Under the pieces are notes generated by a model. The model did not search any database and was not told the origin of the DNA. It was given only the letters and a program-made list of their open reading frames with translations. Shown here one piece after another: positions 23,592 through 34,439 of a stretch of 64,000 bases of DNA (the stretch's first letter is position 1; every line of letters starts with the position of its first letter). Source of the stretch: Spongilla lacustris (Eukaryota > Porifera > Demospongiae > Spongillida > Spongillidae); NCBI GenBank assembly GCA_949361645.1, contig OX442416.1:12335350-12399349 (forward strand), given 5' to 3'. Position numbers and translations under genes: made by a program.

Positions 23592-23650
23592 CCGGTGTCA
23601 GGCATGGGATAACTGATTGGCACCCATTCCAAATTTCCTAGACATGTACA
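23592..23650. mobile_element. Solitary end of a Ginger-like element at a CCGG
   Basis: CCGG (23592-23595) is followed by TGTCAGGCATGGGATAACTG and then TTGGCACCCATTCCAAATTT. This matches the left end of TGTCA-3 (TGTCATGGGAAAATCGGCAC…) in order and spacing. No partner end was found within the next few kb. Confidence 0.6.
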
Positions 23651-24311
23651 CGCAACTCACTGAATTTTTAAAATTAGAGTAAGAATGCTTTAGTAATATC
23701 AAATGTGATTCAGTCTAACTACAGACTAATCCATGCTTTCACCTGTGCTGGAATATTGCTTCGCTAGACAGTACATTTTTTTCTGTTTGGGGTATGGGTG
23801 AAGTGAAGCAGTGATGCATCCATTCAAGTGGGGGCTGAGGTCGTTGATGTACATCATTTTTATCCTGTTATTTATAATCCATGTTCATTCAATTTATGTA
23901 CCAGCAGGTGGCAGCAGATGCAGCAGAAGGCTGTTGTGGAATGTGTGAAGGCAAGTCCTCGCTACAATGCAAGTGGAGAACTTAAAGAAATTCGCCACAT
24001 TTATGAAGAAATATGATTTAATGTGTTTAAATAGTGGGTTATAACTGAAGCACACCACGATTCAACTTCTAATGCATACCACTCAACAGAAGCTTTGGAT
24101 AACAAAATACTGATTTATACATGTGAGTAGCACAAAGATTATAACAGTTAACTGTATCATTTAACTGTATCATTTTATATGCTCTGCATGTAAGTTCATG
24201 ACAATGGATGCAATTGAATTACTTTTGATATGAGTGGTGTGCAGTAATTGGAAAAAAAACTCTTTCCCGATGAGGTAGTGGTGTTGTGTGTGTGTGGTGT
24301 GCACTAAACAG

Positions 24312-24590
24312 AAACAGAGCCATGATCTTGTTGCAGTGGAGAGGCAGGGCCAGCATCCTCCGGCCCCCAAGATGGTGAGACTCGGAGTACAATGTATATA
24401 CCAGTGTCATGGCAACAGGACAGGTAGTGGCCATATTGGAATGAAAGCAAAGACAATATGTAAGTTGCCTCTTTAATGTTTTAAAAGTAGTGTTACACTG
24501 TATTTCGTTTTATTTGTAGCTTTGGGAGGTCTGAACTGGTGCTGGTGTTCTTATGATGTACCATCATCACAAGACAGGCTGATGAATTGA
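24312..24590 (+). CDS. Candidate last two exons of an unidentified gene
   Basis: Exon A (24312-24459) follows an acceptor (AAACAG) and reads KQSHDLVAVERQGQHPPAPK then MVRLGVQCIYQCHGNRTGSG. It ends at a good donor (GTAAGT). After a 60-nt intron ending TTTGTAG, exon B (24520-24590) reads LGGLNWCWCSYDVPSSQDRL, MN, stop. The 148-nt and 71-nt exons join in phase (1+2 nt), and the intron size matches the CAP gene introns. I recognise no domain. Upstream exons were not identified; an open stretch at 23905-24015 could be one but ends in a stop. Confidence 0.35.
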
Positions 24591-26200
24591 GGAGTCTTTG
24601 GTGTGGGTGTATATGAATGTGTGTCTGTGTGGGTGTACATATGTGTATGTGTGCATGCACTACATATATACATGCATATACATGTATGTGTGCACACGCT
24701 ATTGTACATACATATGTGTGTGCGAGCTATTCTACATACAAGTAGTATCCATATCTCTGCACCATTGTGCTGTGTCCTCCATATATCTCCTGTGCATCCT
24801 CCCTCTTCCCCCTCTTCTCTTCCTCCCACTCACTTCTCCCCTTCCTCACCGAACTTCCCTTCACTCATATGGATCAAGGTGTGCATTGACACTTGGCCTT
24901 CGAACTCCCAGTACCCAAATGGTCACTTTGTACAGACGAGTGGCCTTATATAGGACCATTTAGCAAAGCTATCCTTGATGGTGGGCATGTTGCTGTGGTC
25001 ATCTCCTAATCACTCTTGCTCCCTCTCCTTCTCCCACCACTAGATCTCCCCATGGTTACCATATATACTCCATGGGATGTTGACCTTGATGAGGTCTGGA
25101 CACGTAGGGACTTTCCGTCTCGTGTTCTTGCAGTATACAGTATATATGTATAGATCCTGTGGCTGCACATAGGCTGTGAGTATTTGGATGATGCCTCTCG
25201 GTCAGATGGGTGTGCCTTGTTTCATGCCACATATAAGGGATTGGAGGTCAAGTTGGTCTGACCTGAGTGTGGAATGAGAGTGGGTGGAGGTTTGACTGTG
25301 TATTGGTTGACTGCATTCCATGTGTAATAAACCTGTCTGATATGTGACATGCATTATAATGCAAGCATTCCTGTTCCTGTCTAGGATTCAGAGTTATTAG
25401 CTATTTGGGGTGCTATTTGGAGAGTCTGCAAGGTTAAATTCCAGAGTGAAGCCTCTCATTATGTGACTGCAGCCATTAGTGCATATAAGGTTGGACTAAG
25501 GCGAAAAACCCTCATCTATACAAGGTTTTTGGTATCTTTGTTGTATGTTATTTGTGTGCTTTTTTAATGCTGAGAATATTTACAAGGTCTTACAATACAA
25601 ACCGTGCACGGGCCCAACGCCAGTCATGTACTCATTTGGTAATGCAAGGCATCGGAACGATCAAATTCCCTGTATAGCACATCGAAATTTGGCACTCTAA
25701 CCTATAATGATTCGAACAAAAGCTTTGCATGTCAGTCGCGCACGCCACGCTCACCTCTCAAACTGGCGAAAAAACCTCAGTGCATGTAACAGTACTAGTG
25801 TGATCAGTGTATATAGAAAGGTATATGGATAAGAACTGAAAACACAATGCAACTCAGTTTCGACTAAGCACATCAGCTGTACATGTAACATGCATGCATG
25901 TATAGGGAAACTGCAAAGAGTACTAAGAAGCACTTAATCTGCCCGATTTTACGTCGTACAAAACGACGCAGCTAGAAAGTCTGTGCGAGAATCCTAAGCG
26001 CGTACAAAACTACGCCATTCTGAGCATGTTGAACTCACGCGATTTCCGGTTGGACCCAGCGCGCCTTTTATAAGCTAATTTGTGCATCGCTTGCTGCGCT
26101 CTGCGCAACTATTTACGCAGCACCTCCTCCTTTAATTGTTCGTACTGCGGCACTCAATTACATTTAGTACTGGAGTACGGTAAAATATATACCTGTAGCA
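24591..26200. other. Region between the candidate exons and the second receptor copy
   Basis: TG/TA-rich sequence at 24600-24740, then no domain I recognise. An AATAAA lies at 25326-25331. The last 50 bases share blocks with the upstream region of the first receptor gene. Confidence 0.35.
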
Positions 26201-27180
26201 ATGATCGTCTTCTTTAACTACAGTAACGAGTCCGCCACGGCAACCAACTGTTGGAGTACTGGGTATGAGTTGGATGAATTCGTCCCGTCGTATCAGCCAC
26301 CAATACAGGCAGCAGCGTTTTTATTTTACATATTGCTCGGAATTCCGTTGAACGCCCTCATCGTGGTTCTGGCGGCAAAGTTCAAAGATCTTCATCAGAG
26401 AGATTTCGCCATGACGCTGCAAGTCGTGGCCGCTGACGTCGTTTTCCTGCTGTGCTTTCCTTTCGGGATATACACGATGCTCGGGGGTAGCCACAAACTC
26501 GTACCCACAGAATGTTACGTAATGGGATTCGTTAAAATGTTCGTCAACTTCGTGCGGTTTATGATGATGTTCGTGCTCTCCCTCGACCGCTTCAGCAACG
26601 TCTTCTTCCCTTTCTCCTACGCTATGTACGGAACGAAGGTCTGCATCTTCCTGTCGGTGACAGTGTGGACACTAGCGGCGGCCGTAGCCACTGTTCCGCT
26701 GACCATGGACTGCTACGGGTACGTACCGAACTTTGGTTTCTGCATGATCCAGCCCTACTGCGCGGTAAAGTGCAAGTCGTTTACCATCGGCATCGTGTGT
26801 GTGATGATAACGTTAGGGGGCATCGTCCCCACACTATTCTACTTCTTGATGTTCCTAAAGGCTAGGATTCTAGCCAAGAGCAACGCGGCGCTCACACCAT
26901 CATCACAGCACAGCTCTCGTCCCCACATCACATTCCTGTGGCTGCTCGTAACACTTATCGGATGTTCCGCTCCCGTCACAATTGTCCTGGTGACGTTCCC
27001 CCTTCTAAAAGTTAAGCACCCGAACGCTTTCTGGACTTTCTTCGGGATGAGCATGACGGCGTTCGAAGCTATCGTAGTGGCGGACCCCTCATGATTATGA
27101 GGAACAGGGACTTAAAGATAGCTGCCGGATCGGTCGCTACGAGAATAAAGTGTTTCGTGCTGAGGACCAAGCTTTAGTGC
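26201..27180 (+). pseudogene. Second copy of the class A GPCR, frameshifted in TM7
   Basis: From ATG at 26201 the frame encodes 297 residues that differ from the first copy at roughly 31 of 296 positions by eye (about 90% identity), with the same TM helices, DRF motif, ECL2 cysteines and N-terminal NYS and NES sites. At 27085-27092 the first copy has ACCCCATCATG and this one ACCCCTCATG: one base is missing. The frame therefore stops right after VVADPS, losing the end of TM7 and the tail. The lost frame continues downstream (RNRD…IAAGSVATR…) up to about 27175, so the deletion is recent. Without it the copy would be intact. A sequencing or assembly error is possible. Confidence 0.8.
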
Positions 27181-27447
27181 ATAGGCCCACACTAAGATGG
27201 CCAATTAACCGTCAAAACATCTCACCGCAGTTTAAAGGTTTATGAAATAGTCCAGAACAACTTACGTGCAAAACCTGCATGCAACGGTTATGCATGCATC
27301 TACACATGATGCATGTACATGCATTGTTGTTGTCATTGGTGATTGCCCAAGTGCGCCACAGCCCCCAGCATATATGTAGCCATGCACACCATATGGAATC
27401 CGTTTAGATTAGGAGGTCGAGTATAAATAGAAAAACGGTCAGCCGGT

Positions 27448-27610
27448 GCATGTCATAGGGTATACACGGTCCGAGGCAATTTTCGGACCGGGGAACCGTA
27501 TTCTCTTAGGGAGTACGGTCCCCCCTGGACCCAATTCCCTATGGAATACGCGGAGTTCCGTGGTTGTACAAAACCAATTAACCGGCCGGACTCAATTCCC
27601 TAAGGAATGC
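27448..27610. repeat. Partial copy of the GGGAATACGGTCC repeat, with a TGTCA end
   Basis: Starts TGTCATAGGGTATACACGGT, then repeats of CCCTATGGAATACG-type units as at 22262-22796. The TGTCA start matches the ends of the Ginger-like elements in the window. The opposite end is missing or degraded. Confidence 0.5.
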
Positions 27611-27673
27611 ACGCACGTAAGGGCTGGCAAATTCATGTCGAAAAGCAAAAGCCAATGATCGCCGGTTGCCAAC

Positions 27674-28575
27674 CAGGGTTGCTGCGGTTAAGGTTAATAT
27701 TTAACCGTTGTAACCGCAATATATCGCGGTTACAGCGCTTAACCGCGGTTAAATATCGCGGTTAAAACGTACGTATTCAGAAGCTAATTTTCGACCCCTA
27801 ACCAAGTTAGTGATCACGTAATTGTACATTGTGGCACTTCTTTAATATTAACCTTGGGTGGTTTTCAGCAGGTGCATCGCGCGAGTGGGTTTTGTATGGT
27901 ATATTGTGAATACCTTAACAAACGTTTTACATACCATCCATGCAGTCCTAGCAAAGTTAACAGCACCTTCCTATCTTCAGATGCTAAGAAGAGGCAAATG
28001 TGTAACACACCTTTGTACCAAAAAAAAAAAAAAAAAAACCATGAAGATCATTACCAAAGATATCTTCTGCTACAAGTACATGCAAGTGATGCTTATATAC
28101 AATTTTTTTATGGTTAAAAAAAGGGAGTCAACAGACAATACAATACAGAAAAAAAAAATTACTATATGAAAGAAGACAAAGCTTTAGCCAATTATGCGCA
28201 TGGTGGAAAGAACGTGAAATACTTTATTGCTAAAAATTATTAAGCCATACCTGATTTAAGTGCATTTACTGTTGCCAAATTAACAACTTCAGACATATCA
28301 AAGAAAAGATGCATGGCCTTCGTGCCTAAGTAAGCACATATCTCTCCAGCACTACCAGTAGAACTCCAAGCTTCTAGGCTAACTGCAAGCAAGGTTATTA
28401 TAATCATCCGCTGCAGGTTTATGCGGAGATTATTGCTCTCTGTATTTCGTTATTTAATGTGATCACCGCATTCGTACCCGTAAAATATTGCATATGTTAA
28501 CCGCGGTGAAGGTTATAAAATCTAATTTAACCACGATATACATGTATCGTTAACCTCGATATCGCGGCAACCCTG
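27674..28575. mobile_element. TIR element with CAGGGTTGC ends (hAT-like)
   Basis: Left end CAGGGTTGCTGCGGTTAAGG and right end ATATCGCGGCAACCCTG. Subterminal repeats of AACCGCGGTTAA / TATCGCGGTTA fill 27680-27770, with matching ones at 28495-28570. The interior has A runs at 28019-28038 and several short open frames with no clear domain. CAGGG ends suggest hAT, but an 8-bp duplication is not clear. Confidence 0.6.
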
Positions 28576-29032
28576 CATGTAGCCAACTGTATAGCTTGAT
28601 CCTGTAACGTATAAAACATTTTTCTTCTGTCATATTATAATACGTGCGTATACGCCGAATGACTATACGCGTGAAGCATTTATATGTGCCAACCATGCAC
28701 GCTAGTAATCAGCTTAACACTCAACGCCTGTTGGTAGGCGATATAGAGCGACACTGAGTGTGTGCGGTGAATTGGTGGTAATAACCTAAGGAGTGCCAGG
28801 TTAATTTAACTGGTCAATTTGTTGAGCTCACTTTACTTCCCATCTCTTTCTCCCACCTCCCACTATCTGCAGAAACCCGGCACTGAAACTTTAGCTTTCA
28901 CGTTGGTTGATCTAACAGCTTCATGAGCAGCGTATTTGTCTGTGAAATTTGCTTTTTTTTTTTAATCACGTGATTGAGGCTGAAATGTACTCGTATTATT
29001 ATTATTATTATAGGTTCGACAAATTGAGATCT

Positions 29033-29291
29033 CTCTCTGAGAAAGTTGGTGGTATAGAAGGATTTGAAGGCAATGGTGGTGTAAAAAGGAAGGGAACAAG
29101 GGAATGAAGGGATCAACGATGATACAATTTTTTTTTTTAAGTCCTATATTTAGCAACATAAAATGTACGTATTACAAAGGTGCTAATTACAGGACTTACA
29201 AAAAAATCGTATCATCGTTGATCCCTTGTTCACTTCCTTTTTACATCACCATTGCCTTCAAATCCTATATACCACCAACTTTCTCAGAGAG
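29033..29291. mobile_element. Foldback MITE
   Basis: Arms of about 110-130 nt, beginning CTCTCTGAGAAAGTTGGTGG and ending in its complement, contain GGGATCAACGATGATAC inside each arm around a 50-nt middle. No ORF. Confidence 0.8.
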
Positions 29292-29502
29292 AAATTTTTT
29301 TATATCTTGTTCCCTTCATTTCTGATTAAAGGCAAAATGTCATGCAGAAAAGTTTGTCTCGATTGCTTACGAAGGATAGTGTATTATCATAAAATATGTA
29401 GTACATAAGTAGTTACAAAGTTGCAACGTTTAATTAGCCGGTTATACAATGTATAGTTGCATTGTATGTAAAGCAAAGCGGTATATGGTTTTAATCTCAC
29501 AG

Positions 29503-29780
29503 TTTCTTCGGCGCCATCCGCCGCGTCCAGGGCTCCTTCCGTTTCATGAATCTGAAACGTGCTATTTAAAATAAAGGATGCTAAATATTGTTAGCGTACA
29601 ACAACGTTTAATAATCCCCCTGCTTTTGTTCTTCGAATGTTCAGTGCCTTAGCAAGTAATGCATCTTCACTAACTTTGCTAACAGCTGCATGTGCAGATC
29701 TAGTGATAACCTTTTGTGCTAACCATGGATGGGTCTGGCAAAATGTTTAACTCATCTAGCAATGTCCTATTGCTTAGAAT
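29503..29780 (-). pseudogene. Left part of a coding stretch split by the hAT insertion
   Basis: Read leftward from the insertion, the frame gives LSNRTLLDELNILPDPSMVS and then, after one extra G in ACAAAAGG, VITRSAHAAVSKVSEDALLA and KALNIRRTKAGGLLN. A possible intron follows, and then an exon-like block IHETEGALDAADGAEET (29503-29556) between an acceptor (TTTCAG) and a donor (GTGAGA). The other half is at 39765-39825; removing the 10-kb element and one copy of its duplication joins the two in frame. No domain recognised. It may be a host gene or another element. Confidence 0.5.
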
Positions 29781-29969
29781 CAGTGATGCCGCGGCCAGCT
29801 TTTGACAATCCGGTGTCATGGGAAAATCGGCACCCCCAATAATTGGCACCCCCGTTCCAAATATCCTAGGATTCTTGGTACGCCCATTCCAAATTTCCTA
29901 CGGGATTTTTGGCATCCTTTAGGATTTTCGGTACCCCTCGTGTTTGAGGCGAATAGTGTGCTTGTAGCC

Positions 29970-31160
29970 GATGGAAAAGAGGGCAGATCGCGAAGACGAA
30001 AAGGATGTATTCTACATCGCAAATGGAAGCTACCCTCAGGATGCAACAGAAAAAGACAAGTGTGACATTCGCGAAAGAGCAAAGCAGTACCGAGTGCAAG
30101 ATGGGCAGCTGTGTCGAGTTATCTAAGAAAGGGGATGCGCTTTCACTTTATATCAAAGACGCGAAGACAAGGAAGCCCTATCGGACCAGACACGAAGGCC
30201 GCGACAGAACGCGTGAGAAGATTATTTCTGGCCATGGTTATCAAAGTTGGTTAAGTATATGTCTTGCCCTTTAAACTTACTGTCAGCATCTCCTCTATTT
30301 TCTGTTTTAAAAAGATTATTTCTGTTTTACCATGTCAGAAGACGAAAAGAAAGTTTGACTGATCATCCCGCTGAAGAGCTGCACCCGGCACCAGTAGCTG
30401 GAGACAGATAGGAATAGACCTCATTGGGCCTCTGCCAACAACCACAAATGATAACAAGTATGTGATAGTTGTGGCAGATTACTCTTTTAAGTGGCCAGCA
30501 CGGGCATCAACGAAAGAAGCCATTAATTGTGCAGACTTTGTAAATGACCTTATTCTTCATCATGGGTGCCCAGATATAGCAATTTCTGATGAAGGGACAG
30601 AATCTTGTCATCAATTATGTCCGTCCACATTTAATTTCCAGTACAAATGTAAGACTTTAGCTGAAACATAATGCACATGACTAATTAAAAAATTCAGTTC
30701 AGGCCTTGCATGTTAGGCCCTTGAATTTTATATTTTTGTAACATAATTATCATTGTGTTTGCAAGTTAATTATATGTACATTGTTACATGTACTTCATGC
30801 TGTTTCTAGGGTTGACATTAGTCCGTGGGAATCACTCTCACTGGACACAGCCATCAATCATTGCTGTGTCACACTGCATACCCATTAGCAACAGCTAGGA
30901 TTGCAACAGATGGAAATTGTTTCTTTCAGTCAGTTTCTCTTGCTGTAACAGGGTCACAGGTGTTTCATGAAGAACTGCATCTGCTAATCACAGCGTATAC
31001 ATGATACACAAATCGACAAATCTAATGTTATTCGCCCTTGGATCCCCAGGTGACTCTATGGAAAGATACTTATGAAATGATCAAGGATGCAGACTACTCT
31101 GGGCACTTTGGCTATGGAATTGGAGGTCATTTCAACAGCATTGTTGCTTAATTATATATA
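29970..31160 (+). pseudogene. Integrase plus OTU-like protease remnants of TGTCA-3
   Basis: The parts are: CDIRERAKQYRVQDGQL (about 30066-30115), then KKGDALSLYIKDAKTRKPYR and RTREKIISGH in another frame. Next is the core GIDLIGPLPTTTNDNKYVIV with the first Asp at 30417-30419, DYSFKWPARASTKEA, LHHGCPDIAISDEGTESCHQ with the second Asp at 30588-30590. The third catalytic Glu region is absent. The OTU part is RIATDGNCFFQSVSLAVTGS (DGNC at 30909-30920) and, after shifts, MQTTLGTLAMELEVISTALL, which resembles the T-W-G-x-x-x-E block of OTU proteases with Leu for Trp. A TGTTA-ended element then interrupts the domain at 31163. Non-functional as it stands. Confidence 0.75.
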
Positions 31161-31162
31161 TA

Positions 31163-33057
31163 TGTTACGCGCAAAGCGTGGATTTGCGCAATCCCGGGAT
31201 TGTCCTGCGCAAACCCTGGATCCATGGTTTGTGGTACAAACCATGGATTGGCCGCGCAATCCTGGGATTACTCGTGCGCAAAGCTTGGATCAGGACAATC
31301 CTGGGATTGCCCTGCGCAAAGCATAGATCAGACATGTCTGCATGTAATATATTTAATTAGCGATGGGTAACGAATAATGAGTACATCCACATTACTTTAT
31401 ATCAAATAACATGCGTTTGCAGTACAAATAAAAGGCCTATGGTGTACAAATACAATTGTTCTCTACTGATGAGACACTGAGCAGAATCTTGAAAATGTGG
31501 TCAGGTTCATTACATCTTGACAAGCAGTTCTTCATGTCTTCCTTTGTACAGTTGCTTGGCACTGAAGCCTCCAATAATGCTACCAAATACATTTCCCCTG
31601 AGGTATCACTTTTTCCTCACCATCTCCAGTACCTGCAAAAATATATGGAAAGAAATTATTACATCAAGATTTTAATTGGCATTGCGTGTATAAATTAATT
31701 AATTTCATGCCAATGAGCCCAAGACTAATTTCCATTGAATAGCTATCATTTCTCATTCCTCAGGTCCTTGACTTTGAGGATGCTGGTCTGTCATCAAGAA
31801 TGGTCGAGTCACCAGGCCAGTTCTTTACAAAATCAGCAATTAAAGTGCTCCCATTGTAATATTTTGCATGGGTAAAATATAAGCAAATTTTGATTGATTT
31901 GGTGCAAGATTCCAGCTAGGCCACCTCCTTGCCCCTCTCCTCTCATTGGCTCTGAAAAGCAGGATTGGTCTATACCTATCCAATCATCAGTGATTAATCT
32001 TGTAGATAAAATCACAACTTGAACACACACTTGAGGCTACAATATAGATTAGTACTTTAAATCCTGATGGTAAAGAACTGGCCTGGTGACTCGACCATTC
32101 TCGATGACAGACCAGCATCCTCACAAACTGAATATCCACACCCTAGACCATGGACGACATTCAAAGAATGCTAAATCTATAAAACATACATACATACATG
32201 TATAAATACGAAATTAACAATCTTCTTAGTACATGCATGAGTAATAGTTTTTTTTTTTTTTTGGTAACATATGTAATACATGACCTCATTGTTGACACTG
32301 TCATAAAAAAATCTTCCACATACACCATGCACGGCTAGCATGGTGGTGTTATTAGAATCCTGAACAGATTTTTTTTATTAATGACGAAAAATACTTGTCA
32401 CATGTGTCTAATGCTAGCTGGTGAACAGAGCACATCACAGAGACAGCGTCCAAGTGCAACTTCACCCAAAACTTCAAACGGTCGGTACTATAGTCCCATT
32501 TATAAGCGCAACTACCCAACAAACCAGCTCCCTGATTTCCTTTTTTGACAAATATGGCTGTACTTCAGTTTACATACTATTTAACTTCAAATTTTAAGTA
32601 TCGTGAAGAGCCGGCACCTATAAGTGCGTTACATATTGACAGTACAGATACGACTTTCCTGATTAGCGTGCGCCCATAAGCTGGATTCAAGCGAAGCCAC
32701 TGGGCCTTTTAGAACCATGACAAGAAAGTGTTCTATTGAGGGTATCAATCGATCCGCTCTTAATAATGCCTACCACACAATTAACTTACCGTCTTGAAAA
32801 GCCCAAATAGGTTGGAGACCAGATTTGACAGACCGACAGGTCATCTCAACTTATCCGAGTGTACGCTCAACGGCTCTGCCAGGCTCTGGCGTAGTCGATA
32901 CAACTTTTGTGCCTTCGTTCAGTTGAACATTAGTACGCGAGTTGATTGGGTTAAAATATATATTAGGGCAATCTCGAGTTTGCGCAAACAAACCATGGAT
33001 CCAGGGTTTGCGCAGGACAATCCCGGGTTTGCGCAAATCCACGCTTTGCGCGTAACA
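31163..33057. mobile_element. TGTTA-ended element nested in TGTCA-3, TATA flanks
   Basis: Ends TGTTACGCGCAAAGCGTGGA and its reverse complement, with TATA on each side, although the surrounding TA run makes the 4-bp duplication ambiguous. Subterminal repeats of GGATTTGCGCAA, ATCCCGGGATTGTCC and ATCCATGGTTTG lie at 31170-31325 and 32965-33045. The interior holds a weak open stretch at 31456-31698 (FFMSSFVQLLGTEASNNATK) without a recognised domain, and the inverted repeat at 31776-32122. TGTTA fits the TGTNR ends of Ginger elements. Confidence 0.7.
31776..32122. repeat. Inverted repeat inside the TGTTA-ended element
   Basis: GAGGATGCTGGTCTGTCATC and onward (31776-31828) pairs with 32070-32122 over 53 nt with one mismatch, then more weakly inward for about 20 nt. 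It is the innermost layer of the nest. Confidence 0.85.
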
Positions 33058-33206
33058 TATATATGCCAAATGTGGAGAAGCATTCAAATGGCTCAAGCAT
33101 TCACCACAGAAAACTAAATCTGGCTTGCATCAAGATGAAAGCATATACATGCATGTATATAACTAACTTCACCAAACATTTTGTAACACTTAAAAAAGAT
33201 GTAACA

Positions 33207-33210
<4 letters not shown>

Positions 33211-33268
<58 letters not shown>
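33211..33268. repeat. (TG)n microsatellite, 58 bp
   Basis: 29 uninterrupted TG dinucleotides. Confidence 0.98.
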
Positions 33269-33270
<2 letters not shown>

Positions 33271-33899
33271 CTGCTCATTCTTAATGCATTAGATCATGAA
33301 TTTAAACATTCAATATTTACTAATATTGGGTGCATACGTTTACTAATTAAAATTACGTAACAGTACGATAAAAAGCCTTGAAATGGTTCCCAACTTTCTT
33401 ATCTGCCATTGAATATAGCTTTTAAAAATTGATTCCATTATTTTGCATAGGAATGCGGAGTGGGGGTTCCAAAATTCCTAGGAGAAAAGGTTATGCTAAG
33501 GGATGCCTGATTTCCTGAAGGGATGCCGAATTTCCTAGGAAAATTGGAGTGGGGGTGCCAATAAGCCTAGGAAAAATGGAATGGGGGTGCCGATTTTCCG
33601 GGGGTGTCAATTTTCCTGTGACACCGGTCACGTTCACGGCTGGCCGTTTCGATATAGACGGTCACGTTCACGGTCAAAGATGGACCGTATGATTTCAATA
33701 CGGTCACGTACACGGCTGGCCGTCAACCGTCAAAATTTTAATACAGTCACGGACGGTCATTATTTATGCTATAGAAGTTTGGCATGCACGTATCAATAAA
33801 AAAATGGTTCATGAACGGATGCATGGGCATAGCAAAACAAGTGTGAAAGAACAGATTCAATTAACTAAAGGCTTTATTGCAGCTGAGAAAGAGAACAGA

Positions 33900-34035
33900 T
33901 TCAATCCTGGCTGGATCCATCCTCCATCTTCACAATGAGTCTCAACTGGGAGAAAACTCGCTCGCACGTGGAATCCACGCAATAAGGCGGCAAGTCGCGT
34001 CCCCAGACCCACATTCGGCAGCAGCGGATGGACTA
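33900..34035 (-). pseudogene. hAT transposase dimerisation-domain remnant
   Basis: The minus strand reads HPLLPNVG…LAALL in one frame and DSTCERVFSQLRLIVKMEDG in another. C-E-R-V-F-S-Q-L-R-L-I is the conserved core of the hAT C-terminal dimerisation domain. At least one frameshift separates the two parts. Its position just inside the left end supports the hAT call for 29781-39756. Confidence 0.65.
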
Positions 34036-34439
34036 ACATCGTGAATACATATCAGGCTGGGGACGAGACTATGTCATGGCGAGGGGGACAACGTAAATAC
34101 TAAAATGGTTCCATAACCACGTGTTGGTGACAGTCGGGTGGGTTTGCTGCTAACTTCACCGCGCTATCAGGTGGCTTATCCTCAACAAAGGTTCTTGGAA
34201 AGACGACATTTGCCACGCAGGGAAAAAAATCCACTGCACGTGACGCTAGTGACGTGAATGGGCTTAATGGACCGTCAAAAGTTCTGACGGCCACGGACGG
34301 CCAGATAATAAATTTGACGGCCAATAAATTTTCACGGTTTAATCACGTGATCGGTAAGCTTCCCGGTCACGGTCACGGTCGGCCGTCAAAAACCGTCACG
34401 GGACGAAATGACCACATTTCAGTTATGTATACGTTCAAG

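Larger units (their letters stand above)
29814..33623 (+). mobile_element. Ginger-like DNA transposon TGTCA-3, exact CCGG duplication
   Basis: Left end TGTCATGGGAAAATCGGCAC and right end …ATTTTCCTGTGACA, flanked on both sides by CCGG (29810-29813 and 33624-33627). Subterminal repeats (GGCACCCCC…TTCCAAAT…CCTAGGA; inverted on the right with GGAATGGGGGTGCC) cover about 150-190 bp at each end. It encodes integrase and OTU remnants on the plus strand. It is nested in the hAT and itself interrupted by the 31163-33057 element. Confidence 0.85.

Noticed and set aside
28130..28450. Possible hAT dimerisation domain inside the CAGGGTTGC element
   Set aside because: Some spacing fits, but the E-R-x-F-S core is absent and there are stops, so the match is too weak.
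33624..34400. A separate small TIR element with CGGTCACG repeats
   Set aside because: The repeats also occur at the far end near 39715-39735, and the 19-bp TIR plus CTTAGAAT duplication shows they are subterminal repeats of one larger hAT.
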